NCBI GenBank assembly: GCA_026993525.1
Contig: JALWSS010000200.1
Span: forward strand, 1 to 37,866
Direction of reading: 5' to 3'
Length of the DNA: 37,866 nucleotides
Source: Saprospiraceae bacterium
Lineage (GTDB): Bacteria; Bacteroidota; Bacteroidia; Chitinophagales; Saprospiraceae
Shown here: positions 1 to 8,828 of the stretch, one piece after another
How the letters are laid out: each line of letters opens with the position of its first letter
How positions within the stretch are numbered: the first letter of the stretch is position 1
The notes under the pieces: generated by a model
What the model was told of the DNA's origin: nothing
What the model saw: only the letters and a program-made list of their open reading frames with translations
Database searches by the model: none
Position numbers and translations under genes: made by a program

Positions 1-46
1 GGCTATCGGCGCTTTCCTCTTCGGCAATTGTCCTATCTTGTGCGCT

Positions 47-66
47 GCCGGGTTCCCGGCTTTTTT
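47..66 (+). terminator. GC-rich hairpin with T-run upstream of the M1 peptidase
   Basis: GCCGGG (47-52) pairs with CCCGGC (55-60) and is followed by six T. This has the form of an intrinsic terminator, although the fully paired form leaves only a 2-nt loop, or a 4-nt loop with five pairs. It probably ends a gene lying left of the window. A weak -7-like TATCTTG at 34-40 would place the hairpin inside the leader of the next gene, so attenuation cannot be excluded. Confidence 0.45.
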
Positions 67-92
67 CAGGCATTTCACCAAAAGCAGAGGAC

Positions 93-2576
93 ATGGTTTT
101 TCTTTACAGGTTGTCGTTTTTTATCGTCGCAATGGCAGCGCTGGGCCAGACATTGGCGCAGCCGATGGACTATTTGAGGATGAAAGGCTGCCGCTATGCC
201 ATGAACGCCGTGGCACAACCCCAACTGACAGACGAAGAACGCCTGCTGGTATGCGGCAGCAATGCCCGCAGCGACAGCATTGACATTCTGAATTACGACG
301 TGACCCTGGACCTGACCAACTTTGCCGGCCAGACCCTCAGGGCCTCGTGTGAGCTGACCCTGACCCCGAAACAGGCCAGCATTGCCGCCCTTCCGCTGGA
401 CCTGCTGGCGCTGGAAATTGACTCGGTGGTGATGGGCGGAGATACCCTGAGCTACGATTACGACGACCTGTTGCTGAACGTGCACTTCCCCACCCCATTG
501 CCGCAAGGCGACACCGCTCAGGTTACGGTGTATTACCACGGCCACCCAACGGTGGACCCTTCCGGTTTCGGCGGTTTTGTCTTTGACCAGAACATCGGCT
601 ACAACCTGGGCATCGGGCTGGCTTCCAATCCTTACAATTTTGGCCGCAGCTGGCACCCCTGCTTCGACAATTTCGTGGAGCGGGCCACTTACGACATCAC
701 CCTCATCTCCAACGGTGGCCGCAAGGGCTACGCCACCGGCGAGCTGGTGGACAGCCAGAACCTGGGCGGCGACACGCTGATGCGCCGTTACCGCATGAGC
801 CTGCCACTGCCCACTTACCTGGTGGGCTCGGCCACTTCCAATTACATTGAGCACCACGACACCCACAGCGGTGCCTATGGTGACTATCCGGTACTGCTGG
901 TGGGCAAGCCGGCCGACAGCCTGGACATGGTAGAGGCCTTCAGCTACCTGGATGATGCCGTGGATGTGCTGGAAGCCTGGTACGGACCCTACATCTGGGG
1001 GCAGGTGGGCTATGTGATGACCACCCGTGGCGCCATGGAACACGCCTCGCTGATCGCATTCCCGGTGTTCAGCATTGCCAGCGGTCCGGAGATGCCCATG
1101 AACCGCCTGATGTCGCACGAGCTGGCACACCACTGGTGGGGCAACATCACCACCCTGAGCTGCCCTGACAACATGTGGATCAAAGAAGGCAATGCCGAGT
1201 ACGGCGCCCACCTTTTTACGGAGTTCGCCTTCGGTAAAGAGGAGTTCATTAAACAGGTGAAAAACAACCACTACAACGTTTTGCAGAATGCCCACAAAGA
1301 CGACGGCGGCAACTTCCTGCCGCTCTCGGGCATTCCCTACGAATATACTTATGGCACGCACACCTACAACAAAGGTGCTTCCGTAATGCACAACCTCAGG
1401 GGCTACCTGGGCGACTCGCTCTTTCAGCAGGGCATGCGCTCCATTCTGGATACCTACGGACTGGAGGCGGTGGATGCGGAGCAGTTCCGGGATCAGCTCA
1501 CCGCCAACACCGGGGTGGACATGACCAGCTTTTTCGACGACTGGATTTATGCACCCGGATTTGCAGCTTACGAGCTGGATTCCGTCATTGTGGAACCGGC
1601 CGACATTCCCGAAGAGTTTGAGGCCACCCTTTACGTGCAACAGAAGCTGCGGGCAGCACCCCACTTCCACACCAACGTGCCGCTGGAAGTGACCTTCTAC
1701 GACGAGGACTGGAATGCCTGGCACAGCACCATCATGGTTTCCGGTGAGTTTTCTTCGGCAACGGTGAATGTGCCCTTCAACCCCGTGTGGACGGTGCTGA
1801 ACGACCGCAACCAACTCAACCTGGCAAGCACCCAAAACAAAACCACCGTTTACGAAGAAGGAGATATCAATTTGCAGTTCAGCGAGCTGGTGACCTTCGA
1901 CGCCATCACGGTGCCGGACTCAGCCCTGATCAACATCATCCATTACTGGGTAGGGGCCGACCCCATAGAGCCCAATCCGACCGGAGCGCAGATCAGCAAT
2001 ACCCACTACTGGCGCTTCGACGGCATCATTCCGGCCGGGTTCAAGGCCAAAGCCACCATGCAGTACAAAGGCGCCAACCCACTGGATTTCGACTATGAAC
2101 TGACCAACGGCAACGAGGACAGCCTCATCCTGGTCTGGCGACCCCGGCCGGGCATCGCCTGGAAGGAGTACCCCTGGTACAAAAAACTGACCCTGGGTGG
2201 CAACACCGACGGCAACGGCTTCATACGCATTGACAGCATGATACCCGGCGACTATGCCTTCGCCAACGGCCACCTGGAAGTGGCCACCTCCACCCTTGAG
2301 TCCACCCAATACGACGATGTGCTGGTGTATCCCAACCCCAACAATGGCACCTTCAACATCGAGGCCCGTTTGCCGAAGGAAACAAAAAAGGTGACAGCCA
2401 CCCTGTACAGCCTGACCGGTGCTCCCATGTGGGAGGATGAATACTGGGTGTCAGGCGGGCAGCTATCAAGGCTGGTTTCGGTTCCGCAATTGGCACCGGG
2501 ACTGTATTTTCTGAAGATTGGAAATGCCAGAGGCAAGATGCTCTATGCGGGCAAGGTGCTGTTGCGGCAGCGATGA
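93..2576 (+). CDS. Secreted M1-family zinc metallopeptidase with T9SS sorting domain
   Basis: An 827-residue protein with an N-terminal signal peptide (hydrophobic residues about 3-20, ending near LAQP). The M1 zinc site is complete: HELAH at residues 342-346 and the third ligand Glu in KEG near 365, the expected 18 residues further on. The upstream exopeptidase motif reads GAMEH instead of the usual GAMEN. A conserved Tyr region (YGTHTYNKGA) follows. The last ~80 residues (VLVYPNPNNGTFNIE to the end) are a T9SS type A sorting domain, so the enzyme is probably exported through the outer membrane and anchored or released. Likely role: trimming N-terminal residues from extracellular peptides; this is family knowledge, not shown here. 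The ATG at 93 directly precedes the signal peptide. It converges on the next gene. Confidence 0.9.
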   Translation: MVFLYRLSFFIVAMAALGQTLAQPMDYLRMKGCRYAMNAVAQPQLTDEERLLVCGSNARSDSIDILNYDVTLDLTNFAGQTLRASCELTLTPKQASIAALPLDLLALEIDSVVMGGDTLSYDYDDLLLNVHFPTPLPQGDTAQVTVYYHGHPTVDPSGFGGFVFDQNIGYNLGIGLASNPYNFGRSWHPCFDNFVERATYDITLISNGGRKGYATGELVDSQNLGGDTLMRRYRMSLPLPTYLVGSATSNYIEHHDTHSGAYGDYPVLLVGKPADSLDMVEAFSYLDDAVDVLEAWYGPYIWGQVGYVMTTRGAMEHASLIAFPVFSIASGPEMPMNRLMSHELAHHWWGNITTLSCPDNMWIKEGNAEYGAHLFTEFAFGKEEFIKQVKNNHYNVLQNAHKDDGGNFLPLSGIPYEYTYGTHTYNKGASVMHNLRGYLGDSLFQQGMRSILDTYGLEAVDAEQFRDQLTANTGVDMTSFFDDWIYAPGFAAYELDSVIVEPADIPEEFEATLYVQQKLRAAPHFHTNVPLEVTFYDEDWNAWHSTIMVSGEFSSATVNVPFNPVWTVLNDRNQLNLASTQNKTTVYEEGDINLQFSELVTFDAITVPDSALINIIHYWVGADPIEPNPTGAQISNTHYWRFDGIIPAGFKAKATMQYKGANPLDFDYELTNGNEDSLILVWRPRPGIAWKEYPWYKKLTLGGNTDGNGFIRIDSMIPGDYAFANGHLEVATSTLESTQYDDVLVYPNPNNGTFNIEARLPKETKKVTATLYSLTGAPMWEDEYWVSGGQLSRLVSVPQLAPGLYFLKIGNARGKMLYAGKVLLRQR

Positions 2577-2610
2577 CAGGGCGCCGGAGTATGGCGGCCC
2601 CTCATCCCTC

Positions 2611-2697
2611 CCCCGATGCCGATCCCGAAGAATTTCGGGATGGCACGGGGCATCCCTCATCCCCCGTCTGTTCAGCCGGGCAAGCTCATCCCTTCAT
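2611..2697. repeat. Composite intergenic repeat with nested hairpin
   Basis: This fills most of the gap between two convergent genes. ATCCCGAA (2622-2629) and TTCGGGAT (2634-2641) form an 8-bp stem with loop GAAT, enclosed by TGCC/GGCA with one bulged base. CATCCCT units follow, then a 42-bp block (2651-2692) that recurs exactly at 20344-20385. A related composite lies in inverted orientation at 36518-36575. Confidence 0.75.
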
Positions 2698-2732
2698 CCG
2701 TGAGAACCTGCGATGCTGACAATACGGGCAGC

Positions 2733-3824
2733 TTATTGAATCACGAGTTTCCGGCCGGTGTAAAGGTCATATTCTGAAATATAGAACAAGGCGGTGTAAA
2801 TGCCGGGGGGCAGGGCTGACACGTCCAGTGTGGTCTGGTTGTTTATTTCGCTTCGCAACATTTCTTTTCCGAGGTTGTCGAAGATGCTAAGCTGACCGGA
2901 AAGTGGTTTGCCGAAGGAAATAGTGACAGCGCTGTGGGCCGGATTGGGGAAAATGTCAATGTCAATTCCCTGGCCTGCGACCTCTTTGGAAGCGAAAACC
3001 ATACAGGGATTTTCCCGCAATATCTGGCGCACCGTTTTGCAGCCTTTGCCTTCGATAAAGTTGAGCCAGTTGAAAAAATAGCTCGGGTTGGCGTTGAAAT
3101 CGAAAACGTGGGTGACCACTCCCACTACTGAATAATCGTTGGAAAATCCGTTGTCGAGGTACAGGTTCTTGACGGCATTCACTTTGCCGATGTTATCTAT
3201 AAAAAAGTAGTTGATCTGGCAGGTTAGGTAAGGGCCGTACGTCTGGCCGGCCATTTCTGTGGGTCCATGCACCACGGGATACGGATTGGAAAAAGCCTGT
3301 GCCGGATCGGTGCGGCCACCATCCGTGCGATAAGGCACATCGGGGTACATATCAACGGCCGGGTTGTTGTCGCTGGAGCCCCAGGTGAGCAGGAGGGAAT
3401 CGCCGCAGAGTACATCCAGGCTGTCCCAGAATGGTTGCATGTTGCTGATGAGTACGCCGCTGTCGCATGCCGGCGCTTGTGGCTGGTAGAGCATGATGGA
3501 ATCGGCCACATAATTGGTCAGGCTGTCCCAGAAGCAATGAAAAATGCTGTGATGATGTGCGGCAATCTCATGTCCCCATTCCTGCCATTCCCGCACTTGC
3601 TGAAGTTTGGCATCGTCTTCCAGAATGCTGTACACCCATTGGGGCGACAATTCCAGGGTGAGGGGTACGTTGTGTACCGTTGCACTGTCCACCATTTGCC
3701 TGAGCTTGGGGAACAGGTGGGAAAAACCCGGATCACAGTGAATGACGAAAAAGGAATTCTCAGGCTGGGACCAAAGAGAAAGAGAAAAAGCAATGGAAAT
3801 CAACAAAAGTGAGATGTGTTTCAT
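2733..3824 (-). CDS. Secreted polysaccharide-deacetylase-like protein with T9SS sorting domain
   Basis: A 363-residue protein with a signal peptide (MKHISLLLISIAFSLSLWSQ). The mature N-terminus resembles a NodB-type deacetylase: FVIHCDPG could replace the usual catalytic DDG motif, and HEIAAHHHSIFH carries a His-x3-His pair like the metal-binding motif 2. Later NodB motifs are not clear, so the enzymatic call is an inference. The C-terminus from about residue 285 (IDIFPNPAHSAVTISFGKPL onward) is a T9SS type A sorting domain. A likely role is modification of surface or extracellular polysaccharide. It is a single gene, convergent with the M1 peptidase and divergent from a lipoprotein gene about 500 nt away. 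Start ATG at 3824. Confidence 0.65.
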   Translation of the reverse strand: MKHISLLLISIAFSLSLWSQPENSFFVIHCDPGFSHLFPKLRQMVDSATVHNVPLTLELSPQWVYSILEDDAKLQQVREWQEWGHEIAAHHHSIFHCFWDSLTNYVADSIMLYQPQAPACDSGVLISNMQPFWDSLDVLCGDSLLLTWGSSDNNPAVDMYPDVPYRTDGGRTDPAQAFSNPYPVVHGPTEMAGQTYGPYLTCQINYFFIDNIGKVNAVKNLYLDNGFSNDYSVVGVVTHVFDFNANPSYFFNWLNFIEGKGCKTVRQILRENPCMVFASKEVAGQGIDIDIFPNPAHSAVTISFGKPLSGQLSIFDNLGKEMLRSEINNQTTLDVSALPPGIYTALFYISEYDLYTGRKLVIQ

Positions 3825-4330
3825 GGAGCAAAAGGTTTAATTTGTGAAAAACGGCTCCTGAGACCGCGAAGCTGCCAAATGGTTTATTGAGCCATAAGTA
3901 TGCCTGTTTGGCTGGGCTGAAGGGGCACCCGACATCCCGGATCGCCAGAGCGCGGGTTACCAATCGCCGGGGAATGAGCTTGCCCGGCCCGCCCGACGAA
4001 CAGGGTGACCCAGGGTCATCACCTCACTTTCCAATTTTTGTTTACACCCGACACGTAGTGGTTTGCTAAAATCCGTAATCATCATCCGATGTGGAGGGGG
4101 AGTTTGGGTTCCGGAGCCCAAACCACTTCGTTTTGCGTGTATTCCAACAAAACTTGCCGGGGAAAGCAATCTGCACCGGAACCGTGTGATACAGGTTGTT
4201 TTCTTTACCAAATATTTGATTTTCAGTCCAATATACCTTATATTGCAGCACTTTACACTCCTGTCAACAAGTGCCCCACCTCCGCATTGGTAACCCATCC
4301 TGATTTCTACTCATCCATAAATGATTTGTT
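3825..4330. other. 506-nt intergenic region, no convincing gene
   Basis: This lies between divergent genes. Short open frames exist but lack credible protein features. A segment at about 3974-4002 (ATGAGCTTGCCCGG...GAACAG) is a degenerate inverted relative of the dispersed block at 2661-2690 and 20354-20383. TGACCCAGGGTCA at 4006-4018 is a perfect odd palindrome that could be an operator, but this is unsupported. The right half is AT-rich and presumably holds the promoter of the lipoprotein gene; no clear TAnnTTTG box was found. Confidence 0.4.
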
Positions 4331-4876
4331 ATGAGAAACCTACTCTACCTGTTATTCATAGGATTATTCATTGCCGGTTGTAATCTCATCAAAAGCGAGG
4401 ATGATCCTTGTGGACCTCAACACGACGAATTTTTCAGATTTAACAACGGAGGCACCTTGTTTGGAATTGACTTTCCAACTAACACCTATGTAGAAAGCAA
4501 CAACCGGGTATTTCAATGGTCCACCCCACTGTTTGAAAATGTATGTCCAAAGAAACACGTTGGGGTATCAGCTACCTTTCAGTTGGATATCAATCAACAA
4601 CTCCCTGTGAACACAAGAGTTTTTTCAGCATTTGCTTTCTTTTTCGAGCAAAGCATACCATTCCAGGATTTGAACCAAGTTGGCGAATCTGAATTCAGGG
4701 ATTACAACGGAGATTTTGGTTTGAAACAAGCCTTTGATCCGGATCCGGGATGGTTCAATGTATATGTAGAAATTGAATTCCCAACTACCGGAGTTTACAG
4801 CCAGGATTCTTTGTACCTGCTCACCGTATGGAAGAATGTTGATTTATTTGTATCCTACAAAGAGTTCAAAGAGTAA
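4331..4876 (+). CDS. Small hypothetical lipoprotein
   Basis: A 181-residue protein whose N-terminus, MRNLLYLLFIGLFIAGC, is a type II signal peptide with the lipobox Cys at residue 17, followed by acidic SEDD. The rest is a soluble domain rich in Phe and short beta-prone stretches, and I do not recognise the family. Base composition is visibly more AT-rich than the flanking genes, which may point to later acquisition. It stands alone between two minus-strand genes. Start ATG at 4331; an out-of-frame ATG lies 10 nt upstream. Confidence 0.65.
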   Translation: MRNLLYLLFIGLFIAGCNLIKSEDDPCGPQHDEFFRFNNGGTLFGIDFPTNTYVESNNRVFQWSTPLFENVCPKKHVGVSATFQLDINQQLPVNTRVFSAFAFFFEQSIPFQDLNQVGESEFRDYNGDFGLKQAFDPDPGWFNVYVEIEFPTTGVYSQDSLYLLTVWKNVDLFVSYKEFKE

Positions 4877-5022
4877 GGGCCAATGCAAACCACCTCGCCC
4901 CCGATCAGGACATACTCAACAGGGTATGTACCAGGTGGATGTCCTGCATTCCTCATTCTTTGTCCGTAATGGCCAAAGGAATTGATCCTAATTCTGCTTG
5001 CAACCGGCAATGCAACCCGGCA

Positions 5023-5883
5023 TCAATCCACCTCCACACCAAAAATGGCTTTTACTGCTGAGCCGATTCCGAAGGAAATTACTGCTACGCTGAGCGAGAT
5101 GATGGCCATTTCCAGAAAGCGGCGCCTGAAAGAAAGGTCTTTGGCCACCGAGATGTAATAGGTGTAAGCGGCAATGATGAGCACCGTAACCACCAGCATG
5201 ATGGCCAGGGCCAGTTTGGCGTTTGCGAAGAGAAAATAAGGAAAGACCAGGAAGAATACGGTGGCGATATAGGCCACACCGGTGTATATGGCGGAAGTGG
5301 TAGGGTTGACATCAGCCTGGTCTTCTTCACGGGAAGCCAGGTAACCCGATGCGGCCATGGAAAGTGCCGCAGCTACACCCATCACCAGGCCTGTTGTTGC
5401 GACGATCAAACTGTTATTGAATGCGAAGGTGAGCCCGGCGAGGGTGCCGGTAAATTCCACCAGCGCATCATTCAGGCCAAGTACGATGGCGCCGGCATAG
5501 TTGAGGCGCTGATCATCCAGCAAGCCGATGAGCTTTTGCTCGTGTTCTTCTTCTTCGGCTTTCAGTTTGAGGGCTTCGGGGTATTCTTCAGCTGCGGCAT
5601 CGTAAAAAGCGGAGGCCTCCTGTTCGTTCTTTTCCAGGTGCCGCAGGGCAAAGGCCAGCCCGAAAAGGCGTGCCAGCCAGATGTACTTGCGAACTTTTCC
5701 TTTTTCAGCTTTGAATTGCTTGCCACTGACCTTTTTCCAGAAGTTGTAGTGCCCGAGCTCTTGCTTTGCAATTTCCTTTAAAATCCTGGCATTTTCGGGC
5801 TCTTCGGCCATGTCTGCCAGTCTGGAGTATATTTCATGTTCCGTGATTTCGTTTTGCTGTTGTTGAAAAATACTGTGCTTCAT
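5023..5883 (-). CDS. Ferritin-like domain fused to VIT1/CCC1 iron or manganese transporter
   Basis: A 286-residue fusion. Residues 1-122 form a rubrerythrin/ferritin-like helical domain with candidate di-iron ligands (Glu-rich EITEHEIYSRL, QELGH at 41-45, EEEEHE at 110-115). From about residue 126 (YAGAIVLGLNDALVEFTGTLAGL) follows a VIT1/CCC1 membrane domain with about five hydrophobic segments. Family members such as the rhizobial MbfA and erythrin-VIT fusions export iron or manganese, with the ferritin-like domain as metal sensor or supplier, and act in the inner membrane. The gene starts 14 nt after the sucA stop codon on the same strand, so the two are probably co-transcribed, which would link metal export to TCA-cycle expression. 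The substrate cannot be decided from the sequence. Confidence 0.85.
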   Translation of the reverse strand: MKHSIFQQQQNEITEHEIYSRLADMAEEPENARILKEIAKQELGHYNFWKKVSGKQFKAEKGKVRKYIWLARLFGLAFALRHLEKNEQEASAFYDAAAEEYPEALKLKAEEEEHEQKLIGLLDDQRLNYAGAIVLGLNDALVEFTGTLAGLTFAFNNSLIVATTGLVMGVAAALSMAASGYLASREEDQADVNPTTSAIYTGVAYIATVFFLVFPYFLFANAKLALAIMLVVTVLIIAAYTYYISVAKDLSFRRRFLEMAIISLSVAVISFGIGSAVKAIFGVEVD

Positions 5884-5897
5884 GGCATTGTTGTTTT

Positions 5898-8642
5898 CTA
5901 TGAAAAAGCTCCCTCGAGCAAGGCTGCCTGTTGTTCGTCGTGCTTTTTCTTGTAGCCGGTGGCAGGGTTTGAGTTTGCCGGGCGGGCCACCACCTCCATG
6001 TTGTAGGTGCGCCAGAAGTGAAACAGTATGTGCGGCCAGGCGCCCATGTTGGCGGGTTCTTCCTGCACCCAGCGCATTTTGGCCTTATTGTATTTCTTCG
6101 CAATGACGGCCAGTTGCTTTTCCGGGAGCGGATACAGTTGTTCCAGACGAACGATGGCCACGTCTTCCCGCTTGTCTTCCAGTTGTTTGGCCCTGAGCTC
6201 GTAGTACAATTTTCCGTTGCAGAGCAAGAGGTGTTTCACCCTGGCCGGATCGGCCGTGGGGTCGTCGAGGATTTCCTGAAAGCGGGTGCCGGGGCCCAGC
6301 TCTCTGACATCGCTGATGAAATTCGGATTTCGCAATCCGCTCTTCGGCGTGAAGAGGATCAGGGGTTTGCGGAAGTCCCGCACCATTTGCCTGCGGAGCA
6401 GGTGAAAGAGGTTGGCCGGGGTGGTCACATTGGCAACGGTCATGTTGTTGTGGGCACAAAGCTGCAGGAAGCGCTCCATGCGGGCACTCGAGTGTTCGGG
6501 GCCCTGGCCTTCAAAACCGTGCGGCAGAAACATGCACAACCCGCTCATGCGCTGCCATTTGCGCTCGGCAGCGGCGATGAACTGGTCTATGACCACCTGG
6601 GCGCCGTTCACGAAATCACCGAATTGCGCCTCCCAGACCACCAGGGCATCGGGCCGTGCCAGGGAGTAACCGTACTCAAATCCGAGCACCCCGTATTCCG
6701 ACAAGAGGGAGTTGTAAATACGGAACTGGCCCTGGCCATCTTTCATGCCGTGCAGGCGGTTGTGTTCCTGTTCATTTTTTTCGTCAAAAAGGATGGCGTG
6801 GCGGTGGCTGAAGGTGCCGCGCTGCACATCCTGGCCGCTCATGCGCACGTCGTTGCCGTCCAGCAGGATGGTGCCGTAGGCCAGCAACTCGGCCAGGGCC
6901 CAGTCGAGCTTGCCGGCATCCACCAGCTTTTGGGAGGACTTGAGCACCCGCTTGATCTTGCTGACGGGGTTGAAGCCCCCGGGTATGGTGTGGATGTGCT
7001 TCAGAATGGCCTGGAGGGTCTTCACCTCCACGCCGGTTTTCGGGGAACTCTCAAAGTCCTTGTCCGTGGTCTGTTTGCGCAGCGAGCGCCAGGCCTGCTC
7101 GCTCTCCTGGTACTCGTAGGGCAATTTCTTTTGCTTCACCTCGTCCAGCCGGGCCTGTAGTTCGTTCCAGAACTCTTTTTCCATGTCTTCGGCCAGCTTG
7201 CGTTCCACATCGCCCCTTTCCACGAGGGTTTTCACATACACCTCACGGGGGTCGGCGTGCTTGCTGATGAGGTCGTAAAGGATGGGCTGGGTGAATTTGG
7301 GATCGTCGCCTTCGTTGTGGCCGTGTTTGCGGTAGCAGACCATGTCAATGAACACGTCGTTGTTGAATTTTTGCCGGTAGGCGACGGCCAGTTTTGAGAC
7401 AAAAGCCACTGCTTCGGGGTCGTCGCCATTGACGTGGAATACGGGAGCCTGCACCACACTCGCAACACCGGTGCTGTAAGTGGACGACCGCGCATCGCCC
7501 CAGTCGGTGGTGAATCCGATCTGGTTGTTGATGACGAAATGGATGGTTCCGCCGGTGTAGTAGCCATCCAGCTGGCTCATCTGCACCACTTCGTACACCA
7601 CGCCCTGCCCTGCCACTGCGGCATCACCGTGGATGAGGATGGGCAGGATCTTATCGTAGTCGCTGCCGTAAAGGGTATCGGCTTTTGCCCGGGCGAATCC
7701 TTCCACCACCGGGTCAACGGCCTCGAGGTGGCTGGGGTTGGGCACCATTTTCAGGTACACGGTTTTGCCTTCGGCATTTTTCACCATGGAAGAGAAGCCA
7801 AGGTGGTATTTCACATCGCCGTCGCCCCAGGCGGCATCTTCGGGCATGTCACCCTCAAATTCTGAGAATATCTGCTCGTAGGTTTTGCCCATGATGTTGG
7901 CCAGCACGTTGAGGCGGCCGCGGTGGGCCATCCCGATGACCACTTCGTCCACCCCGTCTTTGGTGGCCTTGTTGATGATGGTGTCCAGGGCCGGGATGGT
8001 GGTTTCGCCCCCTTCCAAGGAAAAGCGCTTCTGACCGATGAACTTCGTGTGCAGGAAGCGCTCAAAAACAGTGGCACCGTTGAGTTTTTGCAGAATGCGT
8101 TTTTTCTCATCCAGGGTCAGGCCGTACTGGGTTTCGGGGGTCAGTTGTTCGATGAGGTTGCGAAGCCAACGGCGCCTTTCACGGTCGTTGATGTGATGGA
8201 ACTCAAAACCGATGTTTCCGCAGTAGATGGTGCGCACCCGCTGGAAAATTTCCCGGAGGGTGGCATTCTCCATTCCGATCTCGATGCCGGCAACGAAGCG
8301 GGTGTCGAGGTCGGCCTCAGACAAGCCAAAGTCTTCCACTTCCAGAAAGGGCATGCGGTTTTTCCGGGGCTTCAGCGGGTTGGTGGTGGAAAGGAGGTGC
8401 CCCCTGTTGCGGTGGGCAATGATGAGCCAGTGCACCCGCAGTTCTTTGCGCATGTGCGCTATGCCCATGCCCGTGGCGCTGCCGTTGGCGGCGGCCGCAC
8501 CGTTCACCTTCATGTTGAAGTCGAAACCTTTGAAGAAAAGGCGCCAGCTCTCCTCCACGGAGTCGGGGTCTTTCAGGTATTGCTCATACAGCGATTCGAT
8601 GTAGCCCGGATGAGCATTGGCGATGAACGAGAAATCAGTCAT
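5898..8642 (-). CDS. sucA: 2-oxoglutarate dehydrogenase E1 component
   Basis: A 914-residue thiamin-diphosphate-dependent decarboxylase, the usual length for E1o. It decarboxylates 2-oxoglutarate and passes the succinyl group to E2 (SucB) in the TCA cycle. Visible landmarks are the N-terminal E2-interaction segment (FIANAHPGYIESLYEQYL), GMAHRGRLNVLANIMGK, the ThDP/Mg region HGDAAVAGQG with VINNQIGFTT, and the C-terminal transketolase-like domain (FLPHGFEGQGPEHSSARMERFLQL). The frame also opens at TTG 8654, but ATG 8642 (MTDFSFIANAH) matches family N-termini and is chosen. No sucB is adjacent; the iron transporter fusion follows directly. A terminator at 8717-8738 separates it from the upstream kinase gene, so it should have its own promoter, which I could not locate. 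Confidence 0.95.
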   Translation of the reverse strand: MTDFSFIANAHPGYIESLYEQYLKDPDSVEESWRLFFKGFDFNMKVNGAAAANGSATGMGIAHMRKELRVHWLIIAHRNRGHLLSTTNPLKPRKNRMPFLEVEDFGLSEADLDTRFVAGIEIGMENATLREIFQRVRTIYCGNIGFEFHHINDRERRRWLRNLIEQLTPETQYGLTLDEKKRILQKLNGATVFERFLHTKFIGQKRFSLEGGETTIPALDTIINKATKDGVDEVVIGMAHRGRLNVLANIMGKTYEQIFSEFEGDMPEDAAWGDGDVKYHLGFSSMVKNAEGKTVYLKMVPNPSHLEAVDPVVEGFARAKADTLYGSDYDKILPILIHGDAAVAGQGVVYEVVQMSQLDGYYTGGTIHFVINNQIGFTTDWGDARSSTYSTGVASVVQAPVFHVNGDDPEAVAFVSKLAVAYRQKFNNDVFIDMVCYRKHGHNEGDDPKFTQPILYDLISKHADPREVYVKTLVERGDVERKLAEDMEKEFWNELQARLDEVKQKKLPYEYQESEQAWRSLRKQTTDKDFESSPKTGVEVKTLQAILKHIHTIPGGFNPVSKIKRVLKSSQKLVDAGKLDWALAELLAYGTILLDGNDVRMSGQDVQRGTFSHRHAILFDEKNEQEHNRLHGMKDGQGQFRIYNSLLSEYGVLGFEYGYSLARPDALVVWEAQFGDFVNGAQVVIDQFIAAAERKWQRMSGLCMFLPHGFEGQGPEHSSARMERFLQLCAHNNMTVANVTTPANLFHLLRRQMVRDFRKPLILFTPKSGLRNPNFISDVRELGPGTRFQEILDDPTADPARVKHLLLCNGKLYYELRAKQLEDKREDVAIVRLEQLYPLPEKQLAVIAKKYNKAKMRWVQEEPANMGAWPHILFHFWRTYNMEVVARPANSNPATGYKKKHDEQQAALLEGAFS

Positions 8643-8716
8643 GGTTTTTTTCAAGCTTTACCCGGGGGTGCCGGATACCGGTAACAACCCCGGGATTTTG
8701 ATGGTTTTGACCATAG

Positions 8717-8738
8717 AGAAAAAGCCCTGTAAAAGGGC
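8717..8738 (-). terminator. Intrinsic terminator of the sensor kinase gene
   Basis: Read on the minus strand, GCCCT-TTTAC-AGGGC is followed by five T and TCTC. It lies about 90 nt past the kinase stop and 75 nt before the sucA start. Confidence 0.7.
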
Positions 8739-8828
8739 CTTCTTTCCGTGCGCGGCAAATATCGGAATATCTCCATGCCCCGGCAGTTTTTTCATCGAAA
8801 CTGTACGCCCGGCAAGCGCTTTTGATCC

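Noticed and set aside
75-1835. 586-residue open frame on the minus strand opposite the M1 peptidase
   Set aside because: It is antisense to a gene with a clear zinc site and signal peptide; its translation is His/Val/Gly-rich and shows no family motif.
3825-4330. Several 60-110 residue frames on both strands
   Set aside because: Overlapping each other, no credible start context or motif; also no cloverleaf for a tRNA could be drawn.
6018-7160. 380-residue plus-strand frame opposite sucA
   Set aside because: Antisense to the conserved E1 catalytic region; no motif.
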